Shown one piece after another: positions 1-11,113 of a stretch of 64,000 nt of DNA; the stretch's first letter is position 1, and each line of letters begins with the position of its first letter. The notes under the pieces were generated by a model that was given only the letters and a program-made list of their open reading frames with translations, was not told the origin of the DNA and made no database searches. Source of the stretch: Dillenia suffruticosa (Eukaryota; Streptophyta; Magnoliopsida; Dilleniales; Dilleniaceae); the NCBI GenBank assembly GCA_033439265.1, contig JAVTVX010000020.1, positions 17,130,001 to 17,194,000 on the forward strand, given 5' to 3'. A program made the translations under genes and the position numbers.

Positions 1-795
1 GCAACATGCAATATGCATACCAAAATATAGATCTAAATGTCAGGAACTCAAATCGATAAATTTTTTGTGAAAATTCCTCCTAAATCTTAACAAATCTGGG
101 GTTTAAGTGTCGCAGTCACTATTCACGGTTTAGATTTTCAACCGGAATTTTCATGGCCTAATCGTGCTAAAAAAATTGTAAAAAAATCATATTCGTGACC
201 TACGTGACATGGTTGGTACTTTTAGATTCACGAAATTCATTCGTGATTCGAATCCCAAATTGTAAACGCTCAAAATTAAGTCCGAAAATTTGTTTTAAAA
301 TTAATCTAATCTAACTCTGATACCAATATTAGAGTATTTCATGACTCTATAATGCAGCGGAAACATTAAATAATTTCGAAATTAAAAGTTTAAGATTTTG
401 GCAATACCTCAATGAGCGATGCAATAATCTTTGGGGAACCACGAAATCCACGTCTCGATCTACCTCGTAGTCGGGATGATAATCACAGATCGGATTATCA
501 ACATAGTTCCACGACGCCTCAACTCTAGATCCGGTGATGGAAACACCGTACTACAAAATCTCTCAAGTTTTCTCTAGAGTAAATTATCAATTCTCTCTCA
601 AAAGGAATTGTGTTCATCTGAAAACCCTGATTCAGATTTTTGTCTACATTCATCCCTTCCAATATTGTTTTTGCTATTATTGGTAGGCAAATTAATTACC
701 CAGAATTGATTTGGTAGGCCACCATAATTGTGGGAATTACATCCAAGGCCTTCCTTATTTGGAAGATGCCCCACGTGGGCACATTTGACCTTTAA
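1..795 (-). mobile_element. 5' end of an LTR retrotransposon (element G): leader, primer site and LTR
   Basis: Read on the minus strand, positions 313-326 give TTGGTATCAGAG, the usual primer-binding site complementary to initiator Met-tRNA. The stretch to its right (about 327-783/795) would be the 5' LTR and the stretch to its left (1-312) the untranslated leader; coding regions would lie beyond the left edge. The LTR meets ZIP4 exon 4 at about 796, where homology stops abruptly after a Val-Cys-Lys triplet. The outer LTR end and target duplication cannot be fixed because the partner LTR is outside the window, so the family (copia or gypsy) is open. Confidence 0.5.
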
Positions 796-1096
796 CTTGC
801 AAACCTGAGTTTGTTTTTCCTCATCTGTCCCATCAGCCATGAAACTATAGAATCTTGCTGAAAATCTTAAAAGCTGCGCAAAGTCCATACTCTTTTCCAG
901 TTCTTATGCCAACATTCCATGAATTAACTGCAAACCAATTCATTTCTCGTCTTCCAACTTCCTCTTCGCCAAAGAAGTTGTCGTCTTCAAGCTCAAGTAT
1001 TTGGGTCTGAAGTTGTTTCATAAGTTTTAAGAATTTCTGGCTCATTGCCCGGTTCACGAGTGATAATTGTGATCAGGGTATGAAATACAACTGCTT
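796..1096 (-). pseudogene. ZIP4: SPO22/ZIP4-like pseudogene, exon 4 (C-terminal half of the protein)
   Basis: ZIP4/SPO22 is a tetratricopeptide-repeat scaffold of the ZMM group that promotes class I meiotic crossovers. After an acceptor TTACTTACAG the frame reads AVVFHTLITIITREPGNEPE, then GRREMNWFAVNSWNVGIR, then LLRFSARFYSF; the spacing and sequence match the plant ZIP4 segment around its conserved N-W-F-A block. These three parts are in three different frames: about 1 extra base in an A run near 1026 and about 2 lost bases near 869. The exon phase (2 bases before the first full codon) fits exon 3, which ends with 1 base over. Homology ends at about 796, where an LTR follows. Identification is by remembered family sequence, not by a search. 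Confidence 0.85.
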
Positions 1097-1370
1097 CTGT
1101 AAGTAAAAATATACCCATGAGGGACATTTTTACCATGAGTTTAAATTTATTCAAATTATTTTCAATTATGAGATGATGGGTAGTTAATTATTATCTCTAG
1201 CTCGCCAAAATTCTCTCCGTTACTCTCCCATTATTGTGTGTTAACTTCTCTAGCGTAGGAGAAGTCTTGAGACAATTGAGAATTGCCGAGAGAGAAAATG
1301 AGATATTCAAAAAGCATATATTCTATAGAGTGAAAAACAATTGAGGGCATTGAGAAAATTTTGTGTAAAA

Positions 1371-3715
1371 TGTTACACTCCGTGAGAACACGACAACTGC
1401 CACGTTACCCCAAAATACGGGTAAACCTAATTCGTACACCAAGATACTACAAAACATTCATAGATTTTCACAAAAAAAAAAAAAAACCATTCATGGATAT
1501 CCATCAATTTTCAAAAAAAAATAACAAATCCTAATAAGTTAACATGCATTCATCACACAAACAAAAGATCAGTCCGCTATTTAAAACAAGCATGCATAAG
1601 GCCATCCCAGCCATCTGTAATTCAATCACATACACAAGACCAGCCCGACTATCAATATTCAATCATGTACATCAAAAATAAAATAAGTCTCTACTCAAGA
1701 GATCCAAACCAAATTCAACAAAAATAATTGTTAAGTAAAGTTTTTGAGAAAATAAAAAAAAAAGTAAGGTCCTCAATATAAATTTACATAAGCCAATAAA
1801 ATTTAATCATCAAGAAAAAACAAAATATAGTGTCAAATATAGTTTTCAAAACAGTCACTAACATTCACCCCCACCTGAACCTCCTAATACGTAAAAAATA
1901 ATCAAAAGTCGATACTCGAAAGAGTTATCAAAATATTTCCCATCCGGTTAAAGACAAAATCTAACCTCCATGCTAAATGTTCTCTGTGAAAATGATATGA
2001 GAGAAATGAGTATGAACAATACTCAATGAGTGGAATAATATGTTATGCAATAAATCATTTTCATCATATTCAATTTCATAAATGTTATGCGTAAATATCA
2101 AAATTTTCTAACCAAAACTAGATATCACAATAAAATAAGTTTTATGCATCCAAATCATATCATAATTTTCAAATAAAGAACGAGAATTACCAAAATACTT
2201 TGTCTGATAATGGTCTACTGTGACCAATAGCGAATCCGTCCAGAGATTTTCATATAATTCACATTTATCAAGTGTCCCTAACCTTGGCGTTGGCTCGAAA
2301 CTTCTCTGGCAATGTAACCAAGTTTGCCGGATGGGACAAAAAAGACGTCTCCCAGACTCAATTAACCTCTCCATCTAATAAAACCCTAACCACGTTATCC
2401 CGTCTACCCACACCATGATAGGGAATGACTATAACCACTAATAGGGGTTCAGATTCATACCCCAAGCCAATAAATATATCATTCCATATTTAACTAATAC
2501 AACAAATGTACTAAATTTAATTCAACTATTTCTCAAATCAAATCACACTCAATACATCGTATAAAACATGACACATTATCCATTTTCAACAATTTGGATA
2601 CATAATTATATCAGATTTATGAATAAGGACATTCAACACACACAAAACATTTCAAAATTCATTTTAAAATCATTTTAAAAAAATCAAAAAAAAATATTTT
2701 ACTCGTTTAAAATATAACATAAAATTCACTCACCTCCTGATAAGGTTAACACTCCTAATTCACAATCCAAAATTAAATTAATCATTTCTAAACTTTTAAT
2801 TGTCTTAACCTAAAACAATAGATACAATTTTACCATTAATCATAAATTACATTTGAGGTTAATTATTTTTTTTTTCTAAATTTTCCTAACTCTAGATTTT
2901 CAATATTATCAAAACAATATTCAAATATTTCTAATAAATATTATAAACCTAAGGAAACAATTTTCCATTGAAAATTTCTCTCAATTTCATTATTATACAA
3001 ACTCTAATTTTTCAAAATTTATTAATCCATCATCTAATTTCATCAAATCATATCACCAATTTAGGAAAATAATTTCCCTTTCAATATTTTCCCAAATTTG
3101 AACAATATATATACCATAAGTCTAAATCTCTAAATTTTATTTTTTCAATCTCAACATAAAGTTTATATACTAGAAAAATACACTTAAATTTAAGATAAAT
3201 GAAGGAAAATTACTTTATTTGAATCACCAATTTATCTCTTGATCACGCCATCTTCAAACTTTAAAATTTTGTCTCTCTACAAAATCCCAAATCTCAACAT
3301 AAATTCAAAATTTATATAAAGATAATTAAAACCCAAGTTTAGGAAAAAATATTACCTCTATTGGAATCACGAATTTCATCTATTGTTGAACCACTTTAAA
3401 CCCTAAGTTTTTCTCTCTTTAGGAAAAACTTGAATCTCCATCTAAATTCAACCTTCTAAGGATTTTTTTAGAGAGTGTGGAGTTTAAATCTGTGGGTGTT
3501 TGGAGAAATTTGATCAAATTTGGTTGGAGAGAAGAGAGGGAGGAAGAGAGAGGGCGAGAGAGAAGAGAGGGGGCGCAGAGAAGAGATGGCGAGAGAGAAG
3601 AGGGGTTTTGGGTGAAAGAAAAAGAGAGTGAGGGAGGGGGAGAATAGGTTTTCTTTTGACTTTTCTTTCCCCCCTTTTTTTTCTTTCCTTTTTTTTTGTC
3701 TCATTCGGGGTTACA
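1371..3715 (-). repeat. 3' LTR of gypsy element A
   Basis: The plus-strand sequence starts TGTTACACTCC and ends GGGGTTACA. It aligns along its whole length with 17186-19489, for example the shared AAAATACGGG/AAAATACAGG block, the Tyr-rich centre and the GA-rich stretch at 3526-3640. The two copies differ visibly at roughly one base in five to six by eye, so this is an old insertion. A polypurine tract (minus strand, AAGGGGTTAGAAAT) lies just inside at 3716-3730. A TGAGTAT/ATACTCA inverted repeat sits at 2007-2025. Open frames inside are not credible genes. Confidence 0.85.
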
Positions 3716-3766
3716 ATTTCTAACCCCTTAAAAATTAAATTTTATCTTCAAAATTTAAAAACAAAA

Positions 3767-6700
3767 TCATGGCTCGAAGAGATAAGGGTATTGCTTTTTC
3801 AAAGTATTCTCGGACTTCCAAGTCTCTTCTTTGACCCAATCACTTTTCCATTGGACCTTAACAGTAGGGATTTATCTGTTTTCTAATCTGCTAATTTGGT
3901 TATCAAGAATAGCTATGGATTGGATTTTGAAACTCAAGTCTTCCCTTAGTTTGACCAGTGGAGTCTTTAAAACATGTGAAGGATCAAGAAAAATTCCTTT
4001 CTCATGGGGATATGAAATACATCATGGATTTTCTCCAAATCAGAGGGCAATTCTAGTCAATATGCCACTTTTCCTTAACCTCTCGAGAATCTTGAAAGGG
4101 CCAATATAGCGGGGATTCAATTTGCCCCACTCATGGAACCAGATCACACTCTTCCGAAATGATATCTTCAAAAATACCATATCTCCAATCTCAAACTCCA
4201 AAGGTTTTCTTCTTCTATTGGCGTAACTCTTTTGTTTATCATGAGCTGTCTTCATTCTTGTCCAAATCACCTTCACATTCTCTACGGTTGCTTCAATTAA
4301 CTCAACATTTCCAATCTTCCTCTTTTCTACCTCATTCCAACACAATAAAGTTCTACATTTCCTTCCGTATAGAGCCTCATGGAGTGGTATCCCAATACTT
4401 GCCTGATAATTATTATTATATGCAAACTCAACCAATGAGAGGTATTTATCCCAACTCCTTTGGAAGTCCATTACATACGCCCTAAGCATGTCTTCCAAGG
4501 TCTGAATTGTACGCTCCGATTGCCCATCAATCTGAGGGTGCAAAGATGTGCTAACTTCAATTTAGTCTCCAAGCCCTCTTATAGTTTAGGCCAAAATCAG
4601 GACATGAATCGGGGAATACGGTCAGATACAATCGACACCAAAACCTCGTGGAGCCTCATAAACTCATCAATGTAGAGTTTAGCCAATTTCTCCAAGAAAT
4701 AGGTGTTCTGAATTAGCAAGAAATGAGTTAACTTGATGAGACGGTTTACTATCATCGACATAATATCATGTCGACTCGACATGCGTGGCAATCACACTAC
4801 AAAGTCCATAGTGACGTGCTCCCATTTCCACTCAAGTATCGATAGTGGTTGTAGGGTCCCAACTGTCTTCTGATGTTTGGTCTTGATTTGTTGGCACACA
4901 AGTCACCTAGCCACATATTCAGGTATCTCCTACTTCAACCCGACCACTAATAAGTCTCCTTAATAGTTTGGTATATTTTGGTACTCCTAGGATACATCAC
5001 ATAAGTCAAGAAATATACCTCTTCAAAGATCATCACTCTTGGGAACAAAAATCCGTTTTCCATATACCACCCTGCCATCCTCCTGGATATGGAACTCACC
5101 ACCTTCACCCTTATGAACCTTCTCCATTATGCCCTTTAACTTCTCATCAGTTGTTGAAAGCTCTCTAATATGGTCCAATAAGGCTGGTCGCATTTCAAAT
5201 TTGACCAAAAGTGCACCATACTCATCATTGGCTAAATTGACTCCAAGTGCATGGAGTTCTACCAAGTATGAGAGATAAGAACTCCCATGAGATGCTGAAA
5301 AAGAAGACTTGTGACTTAGGGCATCCGCGATTACATTTGCTTTGCCTAGGTGGAAATGTATCACTAAATCATAGTTTTTGATTAATTCTATCCACTTCTA
5401 TTGCTTCAAATTTAACTCCTTTTGAGTGAGTGAGTACTTGAGACTTTTGTGATCAGTGAAAATTTTACATCTAACCCCATATAAGTAGTATCGTCATATC
5501 ATCAATGTGAATACAATGGTGGCTAGCTCCAAATCATGCGTGGGATAATTCAACTCGTGCTTTTTCTACTACCGAGAGGCATAAGCAATCACCCGTTTAT
5601 TTTGTATTAACAAACAATCCAACCCTTGTTGACTAGCACATTAAATACCATATAATCACCACCGTTAGTAGGGAGGGCAAGGATTGGAGTGGATATGAGT
5701 CTCTTCTTGAGTTCTTGAAAGCTCTCTTTATATTTGTCACTCCACTCAAATTTGACTCCCTTTCGAGTCAAGTTGGACAATGGAGTTACAATCCTAGAGA
5801 ATCCTCCGACAAATCTCCGGTAATATCCTACCAATCTGAGAAAACTCCTCACCTCGGTGACATTCTTAGGTTACTCCCACTTCAATATGGCTTCCACTTT
5901 CCTCGAGTCAACAAATATCCCATCCTCAGATACCATATGCCCCAGCCTTAACCAAAAGTCACACTTAGAGAACTTGACATACAATTTCTTCTCCTGAAGA
6001 ATTTGCAACACAACCCGAAGATGTTCCGAGTATTCCTTACCACTCTTTGAATACACCAAAATGTCATCTATGAACACAATGACATACTTGTCCAAGGAGT
6101 GGAACACCCTATTCATTAAGTCCATAAAGGTTATAGGAGCTTCTGTCAACCCAAAGGGCATTACCATAAACTCATAGTGGTCATATTGCATTCTAAACAC
6201 GGTCTTATGAATATCATCATCTTTTATCCTTAATCGATGGTACCCAGACCTCAAATCTATCTTCGAGAACACTAAAGCCCCTTGCAGTTGATCAAACATA
6301 TCATCAATCCTTGGCAAGGGTTATTTGTTCTTGATGGTCATCTTATTTACCTATCAGTAATCGATACACAATCAGAGAGAGTCATCCTTCTTCTTTACGA
6401 ATAAAATCGAAGCACCCCAGGGTGAGGTACTCAGTCGGATAAATGCCTTGTTTAATAATTTTTAGAGCTGGACCTTTAATTCCATCAAGTCTGCAAATAC
6501 CATCCTATACAGAGGGATTGAGATTGGTACTGTATCAGGAACCAAATTAATGGCAAATTCAAACTCCCAGATCGGAGTCTAACCGGGCAACTCATCTAGA
6601 AAGACATCCGAAAACTCATTCACCACCAAAACATCTTTCAAGTTAGGACCCTCAACTGTGGTGTCAATGATGTGTGCAGGTAAGCTTCACATCCCTTATG

Positions 6701-7105
6701 TACTAACTTCCTTGCCTCTATAGCCGAGATCACATAACTCGACAGAATCCGTCACTTACTAGTAAATACCACTATCGGACATCCCGATTTTCAGAATTCC
6801 ATCTCTTTCTTGAAACAATCAACAGAAACCTTGTGGAAATATAGCTAATCTATACCAAGGATGGCATCAAAATGTACCAGTATCAAGTCTGCCTCAAGAA
6901 TAGCTTCCTCAATTACCACATCAGAACCCTTGTACACCGTATTCCTAACCAACTACTCACCCAATGGAGTGATCACCAATAATTCTTCATCAAGGGGACA
7001 CAAGGGTCTATTGGTGTAATTAGCAAACACCATATTCACAAAAGAATTATTATAACCCGTATCAATAAGTAAACGAGTATCAATATCAAAAATTTTTCAT
7101 CATAC
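3767..7105 (-). pseudogene. pol: Element A pol: protease, RT, RNase H, integrase, chromodomain-like end (decayed)
   Basis: This encodes the enzymes of a Tekay/Del-type gypsy element: protease, reverse transcriptase, RNase H and integrase. The protease start near 7105-7020 reads toward D-I-D-T-R-L-L-I-D-T-G after a 1-bp A insertion. RT lies at about 6430-5650 with [17 protein letters not shown] and the catalytic FIDDILVYS. RNase H follows at 5650-5400. Integrase lies at about 5300-4040 with the [15 protein letters not shown] motif containing the catalytic Glu. A chromodomain-like tail near 3790-3990 (KVQWKSDWVKEETW) ends at a TGA at 3767-3769. Stops and frameshifts are frequent, so no enzyme can be made. 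Confidence 0.85.
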
Positions 7106-7485
7106 CTATTTAATGTAAACTATCAAGCAGTTACTAATAAATCTTCAAAATACAAACTCTACAGATGACCCCCAATATCATGATATTACACCATACTAAT
7201 CAAATGTATGTATATACAAAGACTTTAGAACTTACTGTTTTAGGCTTAAAGGTGTTATGGATTTGTAGGATTCAATACCTTTTGGCCTCAAACTAGCCGC
7301 GACTAAACCAAAAAAAAAAAACAAAGATTTTTGATTGCCATCAAGTAATCACTCATCAAGTGACACTCACTTAAAAAGTTCAACGGTTAGCTACTTAATG
7401 ACATATTTCTAACTTAGTCATCATCAATCATAGAATACTTATATTATCACTTTCAAATAACCAATGAAAAGATTAGGAGAGGTAC
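7106..7485 (-). other. Element A: decayed gag-pro intron
   Basis: On the minus strand the gag frame ends N-P-D-V-V-T and is followed by ACAG|GTACC at 7486/7485. The protease frame resumes after AAATAG|GTATG at 7106/7105. Removing 7106-7485 (380 bp) gives Val-Val-Thr-Gly-Met-Met-Lys, the same junction codon (G|GT) as in elements B, C and D; a 1-bp A insertion just downstream then shifts the frame. It is longer than in the other three, and the hairpin seen in them was not clearly found. Confidence 0.5.
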
Positions 7486-8564
7486 CTGTAACCACATCTG
7501 GGTTGGCTTAAGCTTTCTCATTTGCCATAGCATAAATTCTCGTTTGAATTCTTAGCTGAGAACATTGGGGAGGAACGGTCACCGTGTTGCTCCCGATCCC
7601 TATATGTGAAACAATATTTGTTGAATGAGTCGTGGTATTGGTTTGATCACCCTTAGATTTACTAGGTAGATCCTGACTTTGTTGGCTTCTTTGTCCGCTC
7701 ATTCCCAACTCTGGGCAATTGTTACAAAAATGCCCTTCATTCCCACATTGATAACATCTCCGCGGCGCCCTACATAACCTAAAGTAAAACTTCTTGCAAT
7801 TTGGTCAAGGGTCCTTCTTACTCTCCACCAACTTACTTCTAGAGGTGGCACTAGCTGTGGGAGCACCAAATTGAGGTGGTCATTGGCCTTGTGGAGAGCC
7901 AGCAGATCTAGAGATAGAGGTGCCACCATAGGAGCCTAAGCTCCTACTCATCTTAAAGTTTTGCTCTGATGTCAATCTGAACTTTTTCTTTTTTTCCTTC
8001 TTTGTCTCTCACCTTCCCCCTTTCTTCTACAATTTGCTCAGCTCTCAAGGCTAACTCCAAAACATTTTGGAAGGAATGGTCCTTGGTTACCGACATCTTC
8101 TCTCAAATGTTCAAGTTCAAGCCATCTTCGAACTTGAATCTCAAGTACTCCTCGGAGGCTATATCCGAAACAAAAGAAGACAGTTGCCTCAACTCATTCT
8201 TGTACTCCGTCACCATCTTATTGCCTTGGCGGAGATGAAAAAACTCTTTCCTCTTCAAATCCCAATGAAACTGAGTATAATATTTCTCATCGAATTCTTG
8301 AAGGAATTCGCTCCAAGTAATTGGTACCAGAGATCTTCCTCTCAAATTATCCCACCACACATGGGTATCTTCATCTAAAAGTTTCACAGCTACCATGAGC
8401 TTCCTCTCATCATCAAGCCCCATATCAGCCACCACTTCTCGGACACGGTTAACCCAACTTTTGGTTACTATGGCATCACAAGTTCCTAAGAAAGTGCCAC
8501 ATCTTAGTAGCCAAGCTTCCTTAAGCAGCTTAAATAACTCAACAGTTGATCGGGTGGTTGATGT
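7486..8564 (-). pseudogene. gag: Element A gag, C-terminal part
   Basis: The frame covers the capsid-like core (ITWSEFLQEFDEKYYTQF, then FFHLRQGNKMVTEYKNEL and YLRFKFEDGL), the signature of plant gypsy Gag (Retrotrans_gag family). Toward the end there is a degenerate zinc-knuckle region near 7690-7800 and the sequence N-P-D-V-V-T before the intron. A stop replaces a codon just before N-P-D-V. The N-terminal part is displaced to 16690-16934 by insertion of element B at 8564/8565. Confidence 0.8.
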
Positions 8565-11021
8565 TGTCACGCCCCGAACCGAGATCGTGAACAGCCGCCC
8601 GTTATCCTGAATGCCGGCTGTATTTTTGCAGAAAATCGGGCAGAACCTTCCCATATTTCGGAGGTTTCCCAAGTACAATTTACCATGTATAAAACACAAT
8701 TATCCTGTATTAAAATCAAATGGTCATCCCGGCCTCTCCAAAATCGACCGATCTCACAGCCGACATCTAGATAACGCAAGGCTATAAAAATTTCCAATAA
8801 CCTAGCCACAGACCTCTACTGCCATGCCCTCGTCAAAGGCATGGACAGCCGGCAGTCGCCCCTCCTGTGATTTAGAGGAGGCACCGAGCGATCCTAGAGG
8901 GCACTTCTAAGACTTGACACAACTCCAAGTACTTACACAATGAACCAGAAATACCTCAATGTAATGTTATGCAACGACATGTCCATATTTATACAGTCAT
9001 CCTAGAATTATACAATAGTCGTCTATCGATCTCATAATACATATACATCACCAATACAATTACTAACTCACGAAATTTCAGCGGAAATATACAATAACTC
9101 CTCAGATCTAGATCAAATCTCCCAATGATACTGAGCGTCCTAAAAGCAACGCTACTTGTCAAATACTATCTCTGAAACAAAAAGGGAAATGAGGGGTGAG
9201 TACTCAGGAAAGAATACTCAGTGAGTGAGTGGGTCAATGCAATCGTCAAATATGGAGTGTGAAGCTGGAGTGTCAAAACACAAGTATACAAATCATATTT
9301 CACATCATCATGCTTTTCATTTCAACAATATGTCATTTGCATGCATTATCAAATCAAATATGCATCCAAAGCACTGTCATTAAAATCATAGAGCTGCCAG
9401 TTGAAAATGTCCTGGCAGAGGTCTACCGCGACCTATGACAGGCGCACCGGGGGTGTTATATGCAAGTTTATTTAAAGTGCTTTCTACCCCAGCGTTGGCG
9501 ACGAACCTCGTCCAGGTGCTAGACTTGGAGAGGATATCAAAATCCAAATCCAAATTCTCCCCCTTTCGGGTTCAACCTGACTAGTACCGTGTCGATAATC
9601 AAATCACGACAACTCATGGGATACCCTAGGCCTAGGCATATCCGGACGCCACCAAAGCGTCTCTCACGGTGTCCTTCGTAGCTACGGAACAATACAATCC
9701 AAAGCCCTCAAGGCTAAAATCAATATCGCATAAAAAATGTGCCGAAATCAGGTTTAAAAACCAAATTCAACATCTAGCATAAAATGGCACATTATACATT
9801 TCAACCACATGGATGCATAATTTCATAATTCAACACAGTTTTTGGACACTCCATCGGTTCACAAAAATCAATTTTAAAAACAGTCAAAACATTTCAAGCA
9901 TACGACAAATCATGTTCATTCATCAAAATGTTGTAAAACAGAGTTTACATATTAAACAAAAGCATTGAAATAAATCTCACTCACAGTTTTTGGGGAGGAT
10001 AGCGCACTCCCCAATAAAACCACAATACGTAAAGCAATGCTCCCCTCAATCGAATCACCAAAATAGCTAACCTAATCAATTATCACGATTTTCATCAGAT
10101 TTTGACTATTGTCAGGGTTTATCATTTTCCTTAAATTCGTACAAACCCTAAATTCCTCAATTTATAAACATATTCCAATGTCATCAATTTCATTCTATTT
10201 ATAAGTAAATAACAAAATCAAAATCAATCTTAATTCGAATCTAAAACCAACTAATACTACCTAATTTGACAAAATTTATCCAAAGGTTGAAGAGATTTCA
10301 TTTCTCTCACCTAGGGTTTCTCGAATCTCGGATCTAGCTTTCGTTCGCCCCTTGGTTTGGTCTAAAACCTTCGCAGAGGCTCACGGATTGTCACGGGCCG
10401 TCGCGGGCTAGCGGGCTGGCGGGCTGGCGGGTCTGCGGGCCTGATGGGTCTGGTGGGCCGCGGGCCGGACTGGGCCGCAGTGGCTAGGGCTTGCGCTCGT
10501 GAGCTGGATCGAGCGCTCGAGCAATGGGTCGCGCGTTGGAGTGCTCGCGCTTGTGCTAGGGCGCGCTCGAGCAATAGATCGCGCGCTGGAGTGCGCGCTG
10601 GCTCGTGCTGGGGCGTGCTGGAGGCGCGCAAGGGCTCGGCAGAGGCGCGCAAGGGTGCGCTGGTGCTCGTGTAGGAGCGTGCAGAGGCGCGCTGGGGTCG
10701 CTCGCTGCTCGCGCGCTGGAGGTCGCGCACTGCTCGTGCTGGGCTGGCGCTAGCTCGCGCTGGGCTCGTTCTGGCTCGTGCGCTGTTGCGCGAAAGAGAG
10801 CGCAGTGGCGCTCGTGCAGGGAGGAGCTGCAGCGGCTCGCTCGCGGGAGGGAGGAGCTGCGGTGGCTGGGTGTGGTGGTGACCGGCGGTGCTGGCGGCGG
10901 CAGTGGGAGAGGAAGAGACGGAGTGAGAGAGAGAGAGGGAAGAGAGAGAGGGAGAGAGAGAGAGAGAGAGGGGGGGAAAAAGAAGAAAATTAGGGCTTTA
11001 AGCCCTAATTTTAAATTTCCC

Positions 11022-11054
<33 letters not shown>

Positions 11055-11066
11055 CTGGGTATTACA
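8565..11066 (-). repeat. 3' LTR of gypsy element B
   Basis: The plus strand runs from TGTCACGCCCC to GGGTATTACA (2502 bp). Polypurine tract AGGGGGTTAGAAAA (minus strand) follows at 11067-11080. The LTR has the same build as that of element C: TGTCACGCCCCGAA end, a TGAGTA/ATACTCA hairpin at 9197-9220, a CGTAGCTACG palindrome near 9676-9690, a very GC-rich block at 10380-10900, a GA microsatellite at 10925-10970 and a T run at 11023-11054. The partner LTR at 16492-16689 keeps only its first 198 bp. Confidence 0.9.
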
Positions 11067-11113
11067 TTTTCTAACCCCCTAAAAACAAGTCTCGCCCTCG
11101 AGACTAAAAGAAA

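Noticed and set aside
598-795. Reading the frame after Val-Cys-Lys as ZIP4 coding or as a gag zinc knuckle
   Set aside because: No ZIP4 similarity follows, and the Cys/His spacing does not fit CCHC; the position fits an LTR.
1355-1370. AGAAAATTTT on both sides of element A as a target duplication
   Set aside because: It is ten bases long and separated from the left LTR by eight bases; LTR integrases make duplications of about five bases directly at the ends.
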